From DATJCV01 sp963707665 (GTDB taxonomy: Bacteria > Pseudomonadota > Gammaproteobacteria > Burkholderiales > Burkholderiaceae_D), in the NCBI GenBank assembly GCA_963707665.1, contig CAVPQU010000002.1, positions 273,772-337,771 of the forward strand: a stretch of DNA of 64,000 nucleotides, given 5' to 3'. The notes beneath the pieces are model-generated. The model did no database searches. It was not told where the DNA came from and saw only the letters and a program-made list of their open reading frames with translations. Below are positions 8,928 through 17,715 of this stretch, piece after piece. A program made the translations under genes and the position numbers. Every line of letters begins with the position of its first letter. The first letter of the stretch is position 1.

Positions 8928-9407
8928 TTAGTGTTGCTGACTACCGTGCATCATCGGCGCCTGCTTGACTTCCTGCACCGGGACCGAGACCTCGAGCTTG
9001 CCGGCTTTTTCAAAAGTCAGCGTCAGCGGCAGCGTGTCGCCGGCCTTTAATTGCTGCTTCAGGCCCAGCAGCATGATGTGGTAGCCGTCGCCTGGCTTCA
9101 TCACGACCTTGGCTGCCGGGGCCAGGTCGATGCCAGCCACCTGGCGCATTTTCATCACGTTGCCATCCATCGACATGGTGTGGATTTCGGTTTTCTGGGC
9201 CACCGGGCTGGCGGCGGCGAGCAGCCGGTCACCGTCCTTGCCGCGGTTTTCCAGCGTCATGTAGGCGGCGCCCGACGGCTGGCCCGGCACGGTGGCGCGC
9301 GCGTACGGATGGTCGACATGGAGCGCGCCTGCCTGGTAGTTCTGGGCCGAAACTGCGGCGCTGAATGCCAGCAGCGCAAAGAGGGAAACGAGAGGGCGGA
9401 ATTGCAT
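8928..9407 (-). CDS. Periplasmic copper chaperone PCu(A)C family (159 aa)
   Basis: A signal peptide (MQFRPLVSLFALLAFSAAVSA) precedes a PCu(A)C/DUF461 cupredoxin-like domain. The copper ligand motif is present: 'TEIHTMSMDGNVMKMR' supplies His and Met, and 'GYHIMLLGLKQ' is the second family signature; the tail 'MMHGSQQH' adds further His/Met. The family delivers Cu(I) to the CuA centre of cytochrome c oxidase, often with Sco proteins; both the oxidase and sco lie within 13 kb. A Cys/His-rich DUF2946 gene follows upstream on the same strand. Confidence 0.9.
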   Translation of the reverse strand: MQFRPLVSLFALLAFSAAVSAQNYQAGALHVDHPYARATVPGQPSGAAYMTLENRGKDGDRLLAAASPVAQKTEIHTMSMDGNVMKMRQVAGIDLAPAAKVVMKPGDGYHIMLLGLKQQLKAGDTLPLTLTFEKAGKLEVSVPVQEVKQAPMMHGSQQH

Positions 9408-9529
9408 GATGATCCTTCAGATGAATTGGGTTGGAGTCGTTGGCCGGTGCGCTCAGTGAGCACTCCGGTCCGGACGGTACAGCGAATACGGGAATAGTTA
9501 AAGCCGCGCCGGCGTAGCGCCGGCCGGCA

Positions 9530-9895
9530 TCAGGCGCGCGGCGGTCCGCGCGGCCGCGCGCGCCGGTACGGTTGCTCGCCGGTCCGGACGGCGAACGCCG
9601 CCGGCACCGGCCGCGGTGCTGGCCACGCATGGACCGGCAGCGCCACCGCCGTCACCGGCAGCGCCAGCGCCAGCGACTGGCCATGCTGGCAGCAAGCCAG
9701 GCAATGCACCGCGGCACCGTGCTGCTGTTCCGGAGTGGCCGCGCCAGCGACGCTGCAGATCGCCATCTCGAACGCCGGCGCCGCCGGCAGCGCTTGCGCG
9801 ACGCTCGGCAGCAGCCCGCTCAGCAGCAGGCTGAGCGCGGCGAGCCAGGCAATCAAGGGAGCGTGAAGCGGCACGTGACATGGCAGGCGGAGCAA
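9530..9895 (-). CDS. DUF2946 family protein (121 aa)
   Basis: A small protein with one hydrophobic N-terminal segment (about residues 14-36) that could be a signal peptide, an 'EMAICSVAG' segment and a 'HCLACCQHG' metal-binding-like cluster, the pattern of DUF2946. Its C-terminus is Pro/Arg-rich (RARPRGPPRA). The family commonly sits near copper-handling genes and TonB receptors; here it is immediately upstream of the PCu(A)C chaperone on the same strand. Role in metal handling is inferred from context only. Confidence 0.7.
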   Translation of the reverse strand: MLRLPCHVPLHAPLIAWLAALSLLLSGLLPSVAQALPAAPAFEMAICSVAGAATPEQQHGAAVHCLACCQHGQSLALALPVTAVALPVHAWPAPRPVPAAFAVRTGEQPYRRARPRGPPRA

Positions 9896-9955
9896 GACGT
9901 GTGGATCGGGCGATTATAGCAACCGTAGCAACCGCGCCACGGCCGCCAATATCCC

Positions 9956-10426
9956 CTAGACGCCGCCGGCAAAACCGTTCTGGCGCCACGCCTCGAACAC
10001 CACGATCGCCACCGCATTCGACAGATTCAGGCTGCGGTTGTCCGGCCGCATCGGCAGCCGGATGCGGCATTGCGGCGCAAACGATTCGCGCAACGTCACG
10101 TCCAGGCCACTGGTTTCAGAGCCAAACACGAACACGTCGCCCGGCTGGAACGCCAGATGGCTGAAGGTGGTCGAGCCGTGCGTGGTGAGCGCAAACAGGC
10201 GCGCCGGGTCGGGTTGAGCGGCTTGCAGGAAGGCTGGCCAATCGCGATGTACCTGCATGTGGGCGAATTCGTGGTAATCCAGGCCGGCGCGCCGCATGCG
10301 GGCGTCGTCCAGAGCAAACCCGAGCGGCTCGACCAGGTGCAGCTGGGCGCCGGCATTGGCGCACAGGCGGATGATGTTGCCGGTGTTGGGAGCGATTTTC
10401 GGCTCCACCAGAACGACGTGAAACAA
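9956..10426 (-). CDS. trmL: tRNA (cytidine(34)-2'-O)-methyltransferase TrmL
   Basis: A SPOUT-fold methyltransferase of the TrmL group that methylates the wobble ribose of tRNA-Leu isoacceptors with SAM. Signature segments are present: 'HVVLVEPKIAPNTGNIIRLCAN', 'FGSETSGL' and 'IRLPMRPDNRSLNLSNAVAI' (motif 3 knot). I chose the TTG start at 10426 because it is preceded by AGGAGAAGTCAT and gives the canonical start (xFHVVLVEP) and 156-aa length. The longer frame to 10489 would overlap comF. Confidence 0.9.
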   Translation of the reverse strand: MFHVVLVEPKIAPNTGNIIRLCANAGAQLHLVEPLGFALDDARMRRAGLDYHEFAHMQVHRDWPAFLQAAQPDPARLFALTTHGSTTFSHLAFQPGDVFVFGSETSGLDVTLRESFAPQCRIRLPMRPDNRSLNLSNAVAIVVFEAWRQNGFAGGV

Positions 10427-10436
10427 ATGACTTCTC

Positions 10437-11177
10437 CTAATGCGGCGGCGTACGGGCAAACACAAAATTGGTGACGCGTGCAGCGCCATAGCGCTTCAGC
10501 GTCGCCGCCAGTTCACCCAGCGTGCCACCGGTGGTGATGACGTCGTCGACCACGCCGATATGGCGGCCGGCGATGCGTGCCAGCGCCGTGCTGTCGAGCA
10601 TGAAGGCGTCGCGAATATTTTGCTGGCGCTGTTGCGGTGGCAGCAGTGTTTGCGGCCGGGTTTCGCGCTGGCGCCATACCAGTTGCGGCTCCAGGGCGAT
10701 ACCGAGCATGCTCGACAGTGGCCGCGCGATTTCCAGTGCCTGGTTGAAGCCGCGCTGCGCCAGCCGCTGCGGCCCGAGCGGCACCGCCGTCAACAGGGCC
10801 GGCAATGGCACATCGGCACCCGCTTTCAGCAGTACATCGCGCAGCAGGCTGGCAAACAGCGGCGCCAGCGCCAGTTGATGGCCAAACTTCAAGCCTTGCA
10901 CCAATTGATCGAGCGGCGCTGCGTAATCCGCGGCAACCAGCGTGGCATCGAAGGCGGGCGCCGCTTTCAGGCAAGTGCCGCACACGGTCGCCGCGTCTGC
11001 CGACGGTAACGCGATGGCGCATCGGCGGCAGCGCGGCGGCGGCGATCCGAAAAATTGCGCGTGGCAAGCAGGGCATAACAGCTGGCCCGAACTGCCGCAT
11101 AGCGCGCACGTCGACGGCAACAACGCGGACTGGCGTTGCCACCATTGGCGTGAGCGGCGGCGCAGGTCAGGCAGCAT
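10437..11177 (-). CDS. comF: ComF family phosphoribosyltransferase-like protein (246 aa)
   Basis: The N-terminus carries a Cys4-type zinc motif (CALCGSSGQLLCPACH) and a second set (CRRCA, CGTC); the C-terminal half has the PRPP-binding loop 'IGVVDDVITTGGTLGEL'. ComF proteins take part in DNA uptake in competent bacteria, though many non-competent proteobacteria keep them. ATG 11177 follows AAAAGG; an upstream ATG at 11225 would run close to the divergent bioC start. It ends 10 bp before trmL starts, so the two probably form an operon. Confidence 0.85.
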   Translation of the reverse strand: MLPDLRRRSRQWWQRQSALLPSTCALCGSSGQLLCPACHAQFFGSPPPRCRRCAIALPSADAATVCGTCLKAAPAFDATLVAADYAAPLDQLVQGLKFGHQLALAPLFASLLRDVLLKAGADVPLPALLTAVPLGPQRLAQRGFNQALEIARPLSSMLGIALEPQLVWRQRETRPQTLLPPQQRQQNIRDAFMLDSTALARIAGRHIGVVDDVITTGGTLGELAATLKRYGAARVTNFVFARTPPH

Positions 11178-11239
11178 CGCGGCGAACCTTTTCAAGGTGT
11201 AAACTGTGGCGATTATCTCATTCACCGTTAGCGATTTGC

Positions 11240-12175
11240 ATGCAACCGAAACCCCTCTCCAAAGCCAGGCAAAGCGGGCCGATCGACCTGCGAAGAGTGC
11301 GCTCGCTGTTTGCGCACCCTGAGCGCGTCGCGGAATCGGCTTTCCTGCGGCGCGAAATTAGCGCCAGGATGCATGAGCGCCTGGAGCTGATCAAGATCGT
11401 GCCGCAGCAGATTCTGGACGCCGGCTGCGGTGAAGGATCGGATCTGACATTGCTGCAAAAACGCTTTGCCGACGCCCATGTGCTGGGGGTAGATGCGTCG
11501 CCGGCCATGCTGGCGGCCGCGCGCCACGAGCAGCAGGCGGCCAGCTCGGCGCTGCAGCGGATGCTGAAGAAATGGCTGCCGACCAAGCCGGGTGTTGCGC
11601 CGGAGGCTGGCGCCGGCTTGTTGTGCAGTGATTTCGCGGCGTTGCCGCTGGACACCAAGGCGGTTGACATCATCTGGTCCAACCTGGCGCTGCACTGGCA
11701 TCCGCAGCCGGATCGGGTCTTCGCGGAATGGCGGCGCGTGCTGCGCCTGAATGGCTTGCTGATGTTTTCCTGCTTTGGGCCGGATACGTTCAAGGAGCTG
11801 CGCACGGCATTTGCTGCTGTTGACGAGCTGCCGCATGCGCTCAGTTTTGTCGATATGCACGATTTTGGCGACATGTTGACCGGCGGCGGTTTTTCGACGC
11901 CGGTGATGGATATGGAAACGATCACGGTGACGTATGGCACCACCGACAAGCTGCTGGCCGATGTCCGGGCCTGGGGTGGCAATCCGCTCAGTACCCGGCG
12001 CCGTGGTGCTGTGGGCCGAGCGGCTTGGGCGCGCATGCTGCAGGAGCTGGAGAAGCAGCGGCGGCCGGACGGGAAAATACCGCTCACTTTTGAAATCATA
12101 TACGGCCATGCATTCCGGCCGGCGCCGCGCTTCAAACGGGCTGACGAGTTGGCGGCTCCGCTTGGACCTGCTTGA
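11240..12175 (+). CDS. bioC: Malonyl-[ACP] O-methyltransferase BioC (311 aa)
   Basis: A class I SAM methyltransferase with motif I 'QQILDAGCGEGSDLTLLQ' and the BioC-like stretch 'VDIIWSNLALHWHPQPDRVFAEWRRVLRLNGLLMFSCFGPDTFKEL'. It starts biotin synthesis by methylating malonyl-ACP so the fatty acid machinery can make pimeloyl-ACP. It is divergent from comF, as in many Burkholderiales. ATG 11240 fits the family N-terminus; the open frame runs much further upstream only because it is the shadow of comF. No other bio gene is in the window. Confidence 0.85.
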   Translation: MQPKPLSKARQSGPIDLRRVRSLFAHPERVAESAFLRREISARMHERLELIKIVPQQILDAGCGEGSDLTLLQKRFADAHVLGVDASPAMLAAARHEQQAASSALQRMLKKWLPTKPGVAPEAGAGLLCSDFAALPLDTKAVDIIWSNLALHWHPQPDRVFAEWRRVLRLNGLLMFSCFGPDTFKELRTAFAAVDELPHALSFVDMHDFGDMLTGGGFSTPVMDMETITVTYGTTDKLLADVRAWGGNPLSTRRRGAVGRAAWARMLQELEKQRRPDGKIPLTFEIIYGHAFRPAPRFKRADELAAPLGPA

Positions 12176-12386
12176 AGATACAAAGAATACAAAGGACATC
12201 GATGCGCGATCCGTCGCGCGTGGCCGTGCGCAGAGCCGGCGCGAAGCACGATCTTCCCTCGTGAAATCGATGCCGGGCGGCCTTCGGCGGAGCTTATTCC
12301 GCTTGATATGAATCATTGTTAGGTCTTATACTTCGTGCACTTTGCACAATGGGTATACGGCCGAACCGACACTGGGGCGTGCTGCC

Positions 12387-12842
12387 ATGGCATTGCGCGA
12401 GTGGACGTTAAAGCGCAACTGCTCGCTGTCTCCGCGTCAGCTGGCGCTGTTTTACGCGAGTTTGTGCGTGGCATCTTTTACCATTGCGGGCCTGTTCGCA
12501 CTGTTTGGCATGCACTATGTGTTCGAATTCGCGCTGCTGGAAATGGTGTTGGTCGGGGGCGCGTTTCTGATTTATGCACGACACGCGAGCGATCGCGAAC
12601 ACATTGCGCTGACCCGCGACTGGTTGCTGGTGGAGTTGATCGAAGTGGAGCGGGTGCGGCAATTTTGCTTGGATCGCCAGCTGACACGGATCGAATTGCC
12701 GTCGTCGCGACATGCACTGGTGACATTGGAAGCAGCTGGTATGCGAGTTGAAGTCGGTCAGTTTTTGACTGAACGCAAGCGGCGCGAATTCGCGCAAGAG
12801 CTGAAACAGGAACTGCGGCGCGGTGTGGCGGCAGGTGGTTAG
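12387..12842 (+). CDS. DUF2244 domain-containing membrane protein (151 aa)
   Basis: Two adjacent membrane helices (about residues 22-62: 'ALFYASLCVASFTIAGLFALFG' and the following segment) and a cytoplasmic C-terminal domain match DUF2244, a family regularly placed just upstream of cytochrome c oxidase subunit II in alpha- and betaproteobacteria. It ends 33 bp before ctaC. ATG 12387 is preferred over an in-frame TTG at 12342. Its role is not established; position suggests expression with the oxidase. Confidence 0.8.
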   Translation: MALREWTLKRNCSLSPRQLALFYASLCVASFTIAGLFALFGMHYVFEFALLEMVLVGGAFLIYARHASDREHIALTRDWLLVELIEVERVRQFCLDRQLTRIELPSSRHALVTLEAAGMRVEVGQFLTERKRREFAQELKQELRRGVAAGG

Positions 12843-12875
12843 ACAGAATTCTTATTCAGGGCTGTTGAGGAAAAC

Positions 12876-14036
12876 ATGAAATATGCGAAGCGCCTTCTCT
12901 CGTTGATGCCTGCTGCCGCGCTGCTGGTGGCGGCTTTGCCGTCATGGGCGGTAGTTGATAGTCCGGGCGGCCCGGCCGTGCTTCAGCTGAATTTGCATAA
13001 GCCCGTCACCGAAATCGCTCACCAGATTTATTCGCTGCATACGATGATGCTGGTCATCTGCCTGGTGATTTTCATCGCTGTGTTTGGCGTGATGTTCTAT
13101 TCGATTTTCAAGCATCGCAAGTCGCTTGGGCATAAGCCGGCCACTTTCCATGAAAGTACCGCAGTCGAAATCGCCTGGACCGTGGTGCCGTTCCTGATTG
13201 TGATCGGCATGGCGTTGCCGGCCACCAAGACCATCATTGCGATGAAGGATACCTCGAATGCCGATCTGACGATCAAGGTTACCGGCATGCAGTGGAAGTG
13301 GGGCTACGATTACCTGAAGGGCGAAGGTGAAGGGATCTCCTTCCTGTCCAACTTGGCCACACCGCGCGAACAGATTACCAATGCAGCCCTGACCAAGGAC
13401 GACAACTACCTGCTGGAAGTGGATAACCCGGTAGTGGTGCCAGTCAACAAGAAGGTGCGCGTGGTGTTGACGGCAAACGACGTGATTCACTCATGGGGTG
13501 TCCCTTCCTTTGGCGTCAAGCAGGATGCGATTCCGGGCTTTGTGCGCGACAGCTGGTTCAAGGCCGAGGCGATTGGCACCTATCGCGGGTCATGCGTCGA
13601 ATTGTGCGGCAAGGAGCACGCCTTCATGCCGATCGTGGTGCATGTGGTGAGCGACGAGGATTACACCAAATGGGTCGATGGCAAGAAGAAGGAAATGGCG
13701 GCCAAGGCCGATGATCCGAACAAGGTCTGGACTATCGATGAATTGAGCCAGCGCGGCGAAAAAGTCTACGCGGCGAATTGCGTGGCATGCCATCAGGCCA
13801 ACGGCAAAGGAGTGCCGGGTGCCTTCCCTGCGCTCGACGGCTCGCCCCTGGTCACCGGCCCGAAAGCAGGGCAGATGAAAATCGTGATGGACGGCAAGGG
13901 CGCGATGCCGGCATGGAAAGGTGTTTTGTCGGACACCGAGATCGCTGCGGTGGTTACCTATACGCGCAACGCCTGGTCCAACAAGGCGCAGGAAAATATC
14001 GTGCAGCCGGCTGAAGTGCTGGCGGCGCGAAAATAG
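12876..14036 (+). CDS. ctaC: Cytochrome c oxidase subunit II with fused cytochrome c (386 aa)
   Basis: After a signal peptide come two membrane helices (about residues 50-75 and 95-115), then the cupredoxin domain with the CuA ligands in 'CVELCGKEHAFM' (Cys240, Cys244, His248), then a C-terminal cytochrome c domain with the heme motif 'CVACH' (Cys302, Cys305, His306). This caa3-like fusion is usual for Burkholderiales. It receives electrons from soluble cytochrome c and passes them to subunit I. A good ribosome-binding site (GAGGAAAAC) precedes ATG 12876. It heads the oxidase operon. Confidence 0.95.
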   Translation: MKYAKRLLSLMPAAALLVAALPSWAVVDSPGGPAVLQLNLHKPVTEIAHQIYSLHTMMLVICLVIFIAVFGVMFYSIFKHRKSLGHKPATFHESTAVEIAWTVVPFLIVIGMALPATKTIIAMKDTSNADLTIKVTGMQWKWGYDYLKGEGEGISFLSNLATPREQITNAALTKDDNYLLEVDNPVVVPVNKKVRVVLTANDVIHSWGVPSFGVKQDAIPGFVRDSWFKAEAIGTYRGSCVELCGKEHAFMPIVVHVVSDEDYTKWVDGKKKEMAAKADDPNKVWTIDELSQRGEKVYAANCVACHQANGKGVPGAFPALDGSPLVTGPKAGQMKIVMDGKGAMPAWKGVLSDTEIAAVVTYTRNAWSNKAQENIVQPAEVLAARK

Positions 14037-14054
14037 AATAATTCAACTTATTGC

Positions 14055-14087
14055 GGGACAAAGGCAAGCGCAATGGCACTTTGTCCC
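14055..14087 (+). other. Inverted repeat between ctaC and ctaD
   Basis: GGGACAAAG (14055-14063) and CTTTGTCCC (14079-14087) form a perfect 9-bp stem with a 15-base loop, 18 bp after the ctaC stop. No T-run follows, so it is not a standard terminator; it could stabilise the ctaC 3' end or mark a processing site. The function is inferred only from structure and place. Confidence 0.55.
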
Positions 14088-14159
14088 CCAGCATGATGAA
14101 CAGTGCGCGACAGAGTTCGGTCAGCCGTAGCTCTGTTTTTAATAAATTAGGAGTTTGAG

Positions 14160-15755
14160 ATGAGCACAACCGCAGTCGAGCACGCACACGATCACGCTCA
14201 CGATCATGGGCACGAGCAACCGCACGGCTGGCGTCGCTGGCTATACGCGACTAACCATAAAGACATCGGCACCCTCTACCTGATATTTTCGTTCACGATG
14301 TTCATGACCGGCGGCGTGCTGGCTCTACTGATCCGCGCCGAACTGTTCGAGCCGGGCTTGCAGTTCTTTCATCCGGAATTTTTTAATCAGCTGACCACCA
14401 TGCACGGCCTGATCATGGTGTTTGGCGCGATCATGCCGGCCTTCGTCGGCTTCGCCAACTGGATGATCCCGCTGCAGATCGGCGCTTCCGACATGGCGTT
14501 TGCACGGATGAACAATTTTTCGTTCTGGCTGCTGCCGCCAGCCGCGCTGTTGCTGACCATGTCGTTCCTGGTGCCGGGTGGCGCTACCGCCGCCGGCTGG
14601 ACGCTGTATGCGCCGTTGTCGACGCAAATGGGCATCGGCATGGATATGGCGATTTTCGCATTGCACCTGATGGGCGCATCCTCGATCATGGGCGCGATCA
14701 ACATCATCACCACCGTGCTGAACATGCGCGCGCCGGGCATGACGCTGATGAAGATGCCGATGTTTTGCTGGACCTGGCTGATTACCGCCTACCTGCTGAT
14801 CGCGGTGATGCCAGTGCTGGCCGGTGCGATCACGATGACGCTCTCTGATCGCCACTTCGGAACCTCGTTCTTCAACGCTGCCGGCGGCGGCGATCCGGTG
14901 ATGTACCAGCACGTGTTCTGGTTCTTCGGTCATCCCGAGGTGTACATCATGATCTTGCCGGCGTTCGGCATCATCTCGCACGTGATCCCGACCTTCGCGC
15001 GCAAGCCGCTGTTCGGTTATGCATCGATGGTGTATGCGACCGCGTCGATCGCGATCCTGTCGTTCCTGGTCTGGGCGCACCACATGTTTACCACCGGCAT
15101 GCCAGTCACTGGCCAGTTGTTCTTCATGTACGCGACGATGCTGATCGCGGTGCCAACCGGGGTCAAGGTTTTCAACTGGATCGCTACCATGTGGCGCGGT
15201 TCGATGACGTTCGAGACACCGATGCTGTTTGCGATCGGTTTCATTTTCGTGTTTTCGATGGGTGGTTTCACCGGCCTGATCATGGCCGTGGCGCCGATCG
15301 ACATTCAGATCCAGGACACCTATTACATCATTGCCCACTTCCATTACGTGCTGGTAGCCGGCTCGCTGTTCGCGATGTTCTCCGGGTTCTATTACTGGGG
15401 ACCGAAATGGACCGGCTTCATGTATAACGAAACGCGCGGCAAGATTCACTTCTGGGCTTCGTTGATCACCTTCAACCTGACGTTCTTCCCGATGCACTTC
15501 CTCGGTCTGGCCGGCATGCCGCGTCGCTATGCCGATTATCCGGCGCAGTTCACCGATTTCAACATGATCGTGTCGATCGGCGCGCTCGGATTCGGCCTCT
15601 CCCAGGTGTATTTCCTGTTTGCAGTGGTGATCCCGTCAATTCGCGGTGGCCAGAAGGCGGAAGCCAAGCCGTGGGATGGCGCCGAAGGACTGGAGTGGAC
15701 GGTTCCGAGCCCGGCACCGTTCCACACCTTTGAAGTTCCGCCGGTGGTCAAATAA
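14160..15755 (+). CDS. ctaD: Cytochrome c oxidase subunit I (531 aa)
   Basis: Full-length heme-copper oxidase subunit I with twelve membrane helices. Diagnostic segments include 'TTMHGLIMVFGAIMPAFVGFANW', the CuB/Tyr-His region 'FWFFGHPEVYIMILPAFGIISH', 'WAHHMFTTGMP' and the heme-ligand pair 'YYIIAHFHYVLVAG'. The N-terminus is His-rich (about residues 6-21), which may bind metal. It holds heme a and the a3-CuB centre that reduces oxygen and pumps protons. Confidence 0.97.
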   Translation: MSTTAVEHAHDHAHDHGHEQPHGWRRWLYATNHKDIGTLYLIFSFTMFMTGGVLALLIRAELFEPGLQFFHPEFFNQLTTMHGLIMVFGAIMPAFVGFANWMIPLQIGASDMAFARMNNFSFWLLPPAALLLTMSFLVPGGATAAGWTLYAPLSTQMGIGMDMAIFALHLMGASSIMGAINIITTVLNMRAPGMTLMKMPMFCWTWLITAYLLIAVMPVLAGAITMTLSDRHFGTSFFNAAGGGDPVMYQHVFWFFGHPEVYIMILPAFGIISHVIPTFARKPLFGYASMVYATASIAILSFLVWAHHMFTTGMPVTGQLFFMYATMLIAVPTGVKVFNWIATMWRGSMTFETPMLFAIGFIFVFSMGGFTGLIMAVAPIDIQIQDTYYIIAHFHYVLVAGSLFAMFSGFYYWGPKWTGFMYNETRGKIHFWASLITFNLTFFPMHFLGLAGMPRRYADYPAQFTDFNMIVSIGALGFGLSQVYFLFAVVIPSIRGGQKAEAKPWDGAEGLEWTVPSPAPFHTFEVPPVVK

Positions 15756-15791
15756 CAGTGAGGACGGCAGGCGGATGCCTGCCGATTTCGC

Positions 15792-15896
15792 ATGCCACGA
15801 AAAAATCCAAATAATCTCAAGACTGGCCTGGTTCTGGCTTCGATTGCGCTGGTCTTTTTTCTTGGACTTATGGTCAAAAGGATGTGGTTTACCTGA
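15792..15896 (+). CDS. Cytochrome oxidase small assembly protein (34 aa)
   Basis: A 35-codon frame reads MPRKNPNNLKTGLVLASIAL and continues into a single membrane helix (to about residue 27) with a short basic C-terminus ending in WFT. Size, one helix, the 'NNLKT' N-terminal motif and position between ctaD and ctaG match the small assembly proteins annotated in Burkholderiales cox operons. It ends 1 bp before the ctaG start codon, so the two are probably translationally coupled. Its role in oxidase assembly is inferred from its fixed position. Confidence 0.8.
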   Translation: MPRKNPNNLKTGLVLASIALVFFLGLMVKRMWFT

Positions 15897-15897
15897 G

Positions 15898-16476
15898 ATG
15901 AAAAAACATGACTCCGGTGGCGGTGCGCAGGGCGAAACCGGAAAGCTGAATTCGCAGATGCTGGGCAAGCTGCTGGTGGTCGCGGTGTTGATGTTTGGTT
16001 TTGGGTATGCGCTGGTTCCGGTCTACAAAAAAATTTGCGAGATTACCGGCATCAATATTCTGACCTTGAAGGATGGCACGGTGCCGGCCCCGGTCGCCAA
16101 TACACAGGTTGATCGCAGCCGCACCATCACGGTCGAGTTTGACGCCAACTCGCATGGACCGTGGCGCTTCCGGCCAACCGTCAACAGCTTGCAGGTGCAT
16201 CCGGGCGAAATGACCCAGGTGGTGTATGAAGTGGTAAATACGCAAGCGCATAGCATCAACGCGCAAGCGATTCCGAGCTACGCGCCGCAACAGGCGTCGG
16301 CGCACTTCAAGAAAGTGGAATGTTTCTGTTTTCAGCAACAGACCTTGGGACCGAACGAAGCGAAGCAGATGCCGGTCGTTTTTTTCATCGATCCGGCGCT
16401 ACCGAAAGATATCAAGACCATTACCCTGTCTTATACATTTTTCGAGATTGGCGGACCGGGCAAGACAGCGAGTTAG
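15898..16476 (+). CDS. ctaG: Cytochrome c oxidase assembly protein CtaG/Cox11 (192 aa)
   Basis: One N-terminal membrane helix (about residues 25-45) anchors a periplasmic immunoglobulin-like domain that inserts copper into the CuB site of subunit I. The copper-binding motif is visible as 'VECFCFQQQTLGPNE', and 'VPVYKKICEITGIN' follows the helix as in Cox11. Start ATG 15898 lies directly after the small assembly ORF. The gene is in its normal place between ctaD and ctaE. Confidence 0.95.
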   Translation: MKKHDSGGGAQGETGKLNSQMLGKLLVVAVLMFGFGYALVPVYKKICEITGINILTLKDGTVPAPVANTQVDRSRTITVEFDANSHGPWRFRPTVNSLQVHPGEMTQVVYEVVNTQAHSINAQAIPSYAPQQASAHFKKVECFCFQQQTLGPNEAKQMPVVFFIDPALPKDIKTITLSYTFFEIGGPGKTAS

Positions 16477-16501
16477 CAAGACAGCGGGTTGAGGTGGATG
16501 T

Positions 16502-16717
16502 ATGCAAAAGCCGGAAAAACACAAGGGTGGCAATTTGCCCTTTGTAGCAGCGATGAAAGCGGTGTTCTGGTCTTTTTTTGGAGTCAGAAAGAGAAGCGCC
16601 TACGAAAAAGATGCCGTACACCTGAACCCGGTTCATGTGATCATTGCGGCACTGATCGGTGTCTCGATTTTTATCGGGGTATTGGTGCTTCTGGTAAAAA
16701 TTGCAGTTGCGACATAA
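16502..16717 (+). CDS. DUF2970 membrane protein (71 aa)
   Basis: A short protein with an amphipathic N-terminal region (FVAAMKAVFWSFFGVRKRSAY) and one C-terminal membrane helix (about residues 46-68, VIIAALIGVSIFIGVLVLLV), the DUF2970 pattern. The family is found almost only within beta/gammaproteobacterial cytochrome oxidase operons between ctaG and ctaE, as here. No function has been shown. Confidence 0.85.
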   Translation: MQKPEKHKGGNLPFVAAMKAVFWSFFGVRKRSAYEKDAVHLNPVHVIIAALIGVSIFIGVLVLLVKIAVAT

Positions 16718-16761
16718 CAACACAAGCAGCTTAATTTGAAATTGTATCGGGAGAGATGAAG

Positions 16762-17622
16762 ATGGCTTCTCAACACGCTAGTGCGCCATATTATTTTGTG
16801 CCAGGCCCGTCCAGGTGGCCGGTACTGGCGGGCGCCGCGCTGTTTTTGACGATGGTGGGAGGAACTGCCTGGCTGAACGGTTATGGCTGGGGTCCGTACG
16901 CCAACCTGCTGGGAATATTTTCGCTGCTGGTCGTGCTGTATAACTGGTTTGGCGATTCGATAGCCGAATCCGAAGGCGGTCTGTATGGCGCACGGATTGA
17001 CATCTCCTATCGCTGGAGCATGGCCTGGTTCATTTTCTCCGAGGTTATGTTTTTCGGCAGCTTCTTCGGCGCCCTGTACTATCTGCGCACCGTGTCGATG
17101 CCTTGGCTGGGCGATCTGGACCACAAGATCCTGTGGCCTGATTTCGTTGCGCACTGGGGCAATACCGGGCCGGCTGGCACGATCGACCAATTCCAGACCA
17201 TGGGACCGTTTCCGATCCCGACCATCAATACCGCGTTGCTGCTGACTTCCGGCGTCACCCTGACAATCGCGCACCATGCGCTACGCGCCGGCGCACGTGC
17301 CAAGACCGCATTTTGGCTGTTCCTGACGATCTTGCTGGGTGCCACCTTCATGGGCTTCCAGGTCTATGAATACATCCATGCCTACACCGAACTGAACCTG
17401 AAGCTGACCTCGGGCGCCTATGGTTCGACATTCTTTCTACTGACCGGTTTTCACGGTTTTCACGTGACGGTCGGCGCCATCATGCTATCGGTGGTGCTGT
17501 ACCGGGTACTGAAGGGCCATTTCACTCCAGAAAATCATTTCGCGTTTGAAGGCGCGGCCTGGTACTGGCACTTCGTTGACGTGGTCTGGCTCGGCTTGTA
17601 CGTGGTGATTTACTGGCTGTAA
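16762..17622 (+). CDS. ctaE: Cytochrome c oxidase subunit III (286 aa)
   Basis: Seven membrane helices with COX3 signatures: 'RWSMAWFIFSEVMFFGSFFGALYY', 'LTGFHGFHVTVGAIMLSVV' and the terminal 'AWYWHFVDVVWLGLYVVIYW'. Two ATGs lie six bases apart; GGGAGAG is well spaced for the second (16762), so I chose it over 16756. Subunit III stabilises the catalytic core. A strong terminator at 17647-17673 closes the ctaC-ctaE transcription unit. Confidence 0.95.
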   Translation: MASQHASAPYYFVPGPSRWPVLAGAALFLTMVGGTAWLNGYGWGPYANLLGIFSLLVVLYNWFGDSIAESEGGLYGARIDISYRWSMAWFIFSEVMFFGSFFGALYYLRTVSMPWLGDLDHKILWPDFVAHWGNTGPAGTIDQFQTMGPFPIPTINTALLLTSGVTLTIAHHALRAGARAKTAFWLFLTILLGATFMGFQVYEYIHAYTELNLKLTSGAYGSTFFLLTGFHGFHVTVGAIMLSVVLYRVLKGHFTPENHFAFEGAAWYWHFVDVVWLGLYVVIYWL

Positions 17623-17646
17623 GCCGGTTCATCCTGCTCCACCATG

Positions 17647-17673
17647 AAAGGCCGCACTTCGGTGCGGCTTTTT
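17647..17673 (+). terminator. Rho-independent terminator after ctaE
   Basis: GCCGCAC (17651-17657), a TTCG tetraloop and GTGCGGC (17662-17668) form a 7-bp stem followed by TTTTT. It lies 29 bp after the ctaE stop; the preceding GAAAG gives a short A-run so it might also act on the convergent DUF2909 gene. Confidence 0.9.
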
Positions 17674-17715
17674 GCTAGTGGGGCCGGTGGTTGCGGTGGT
17701 CCGACCAGCGCGGAA

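Noticed and set aside
14325..15497. 390-codon minus-strand open frame inside ctaD
   Set aside because: Antisense shadow of a full-length oxidase subunit; composition is typical of a false frame.
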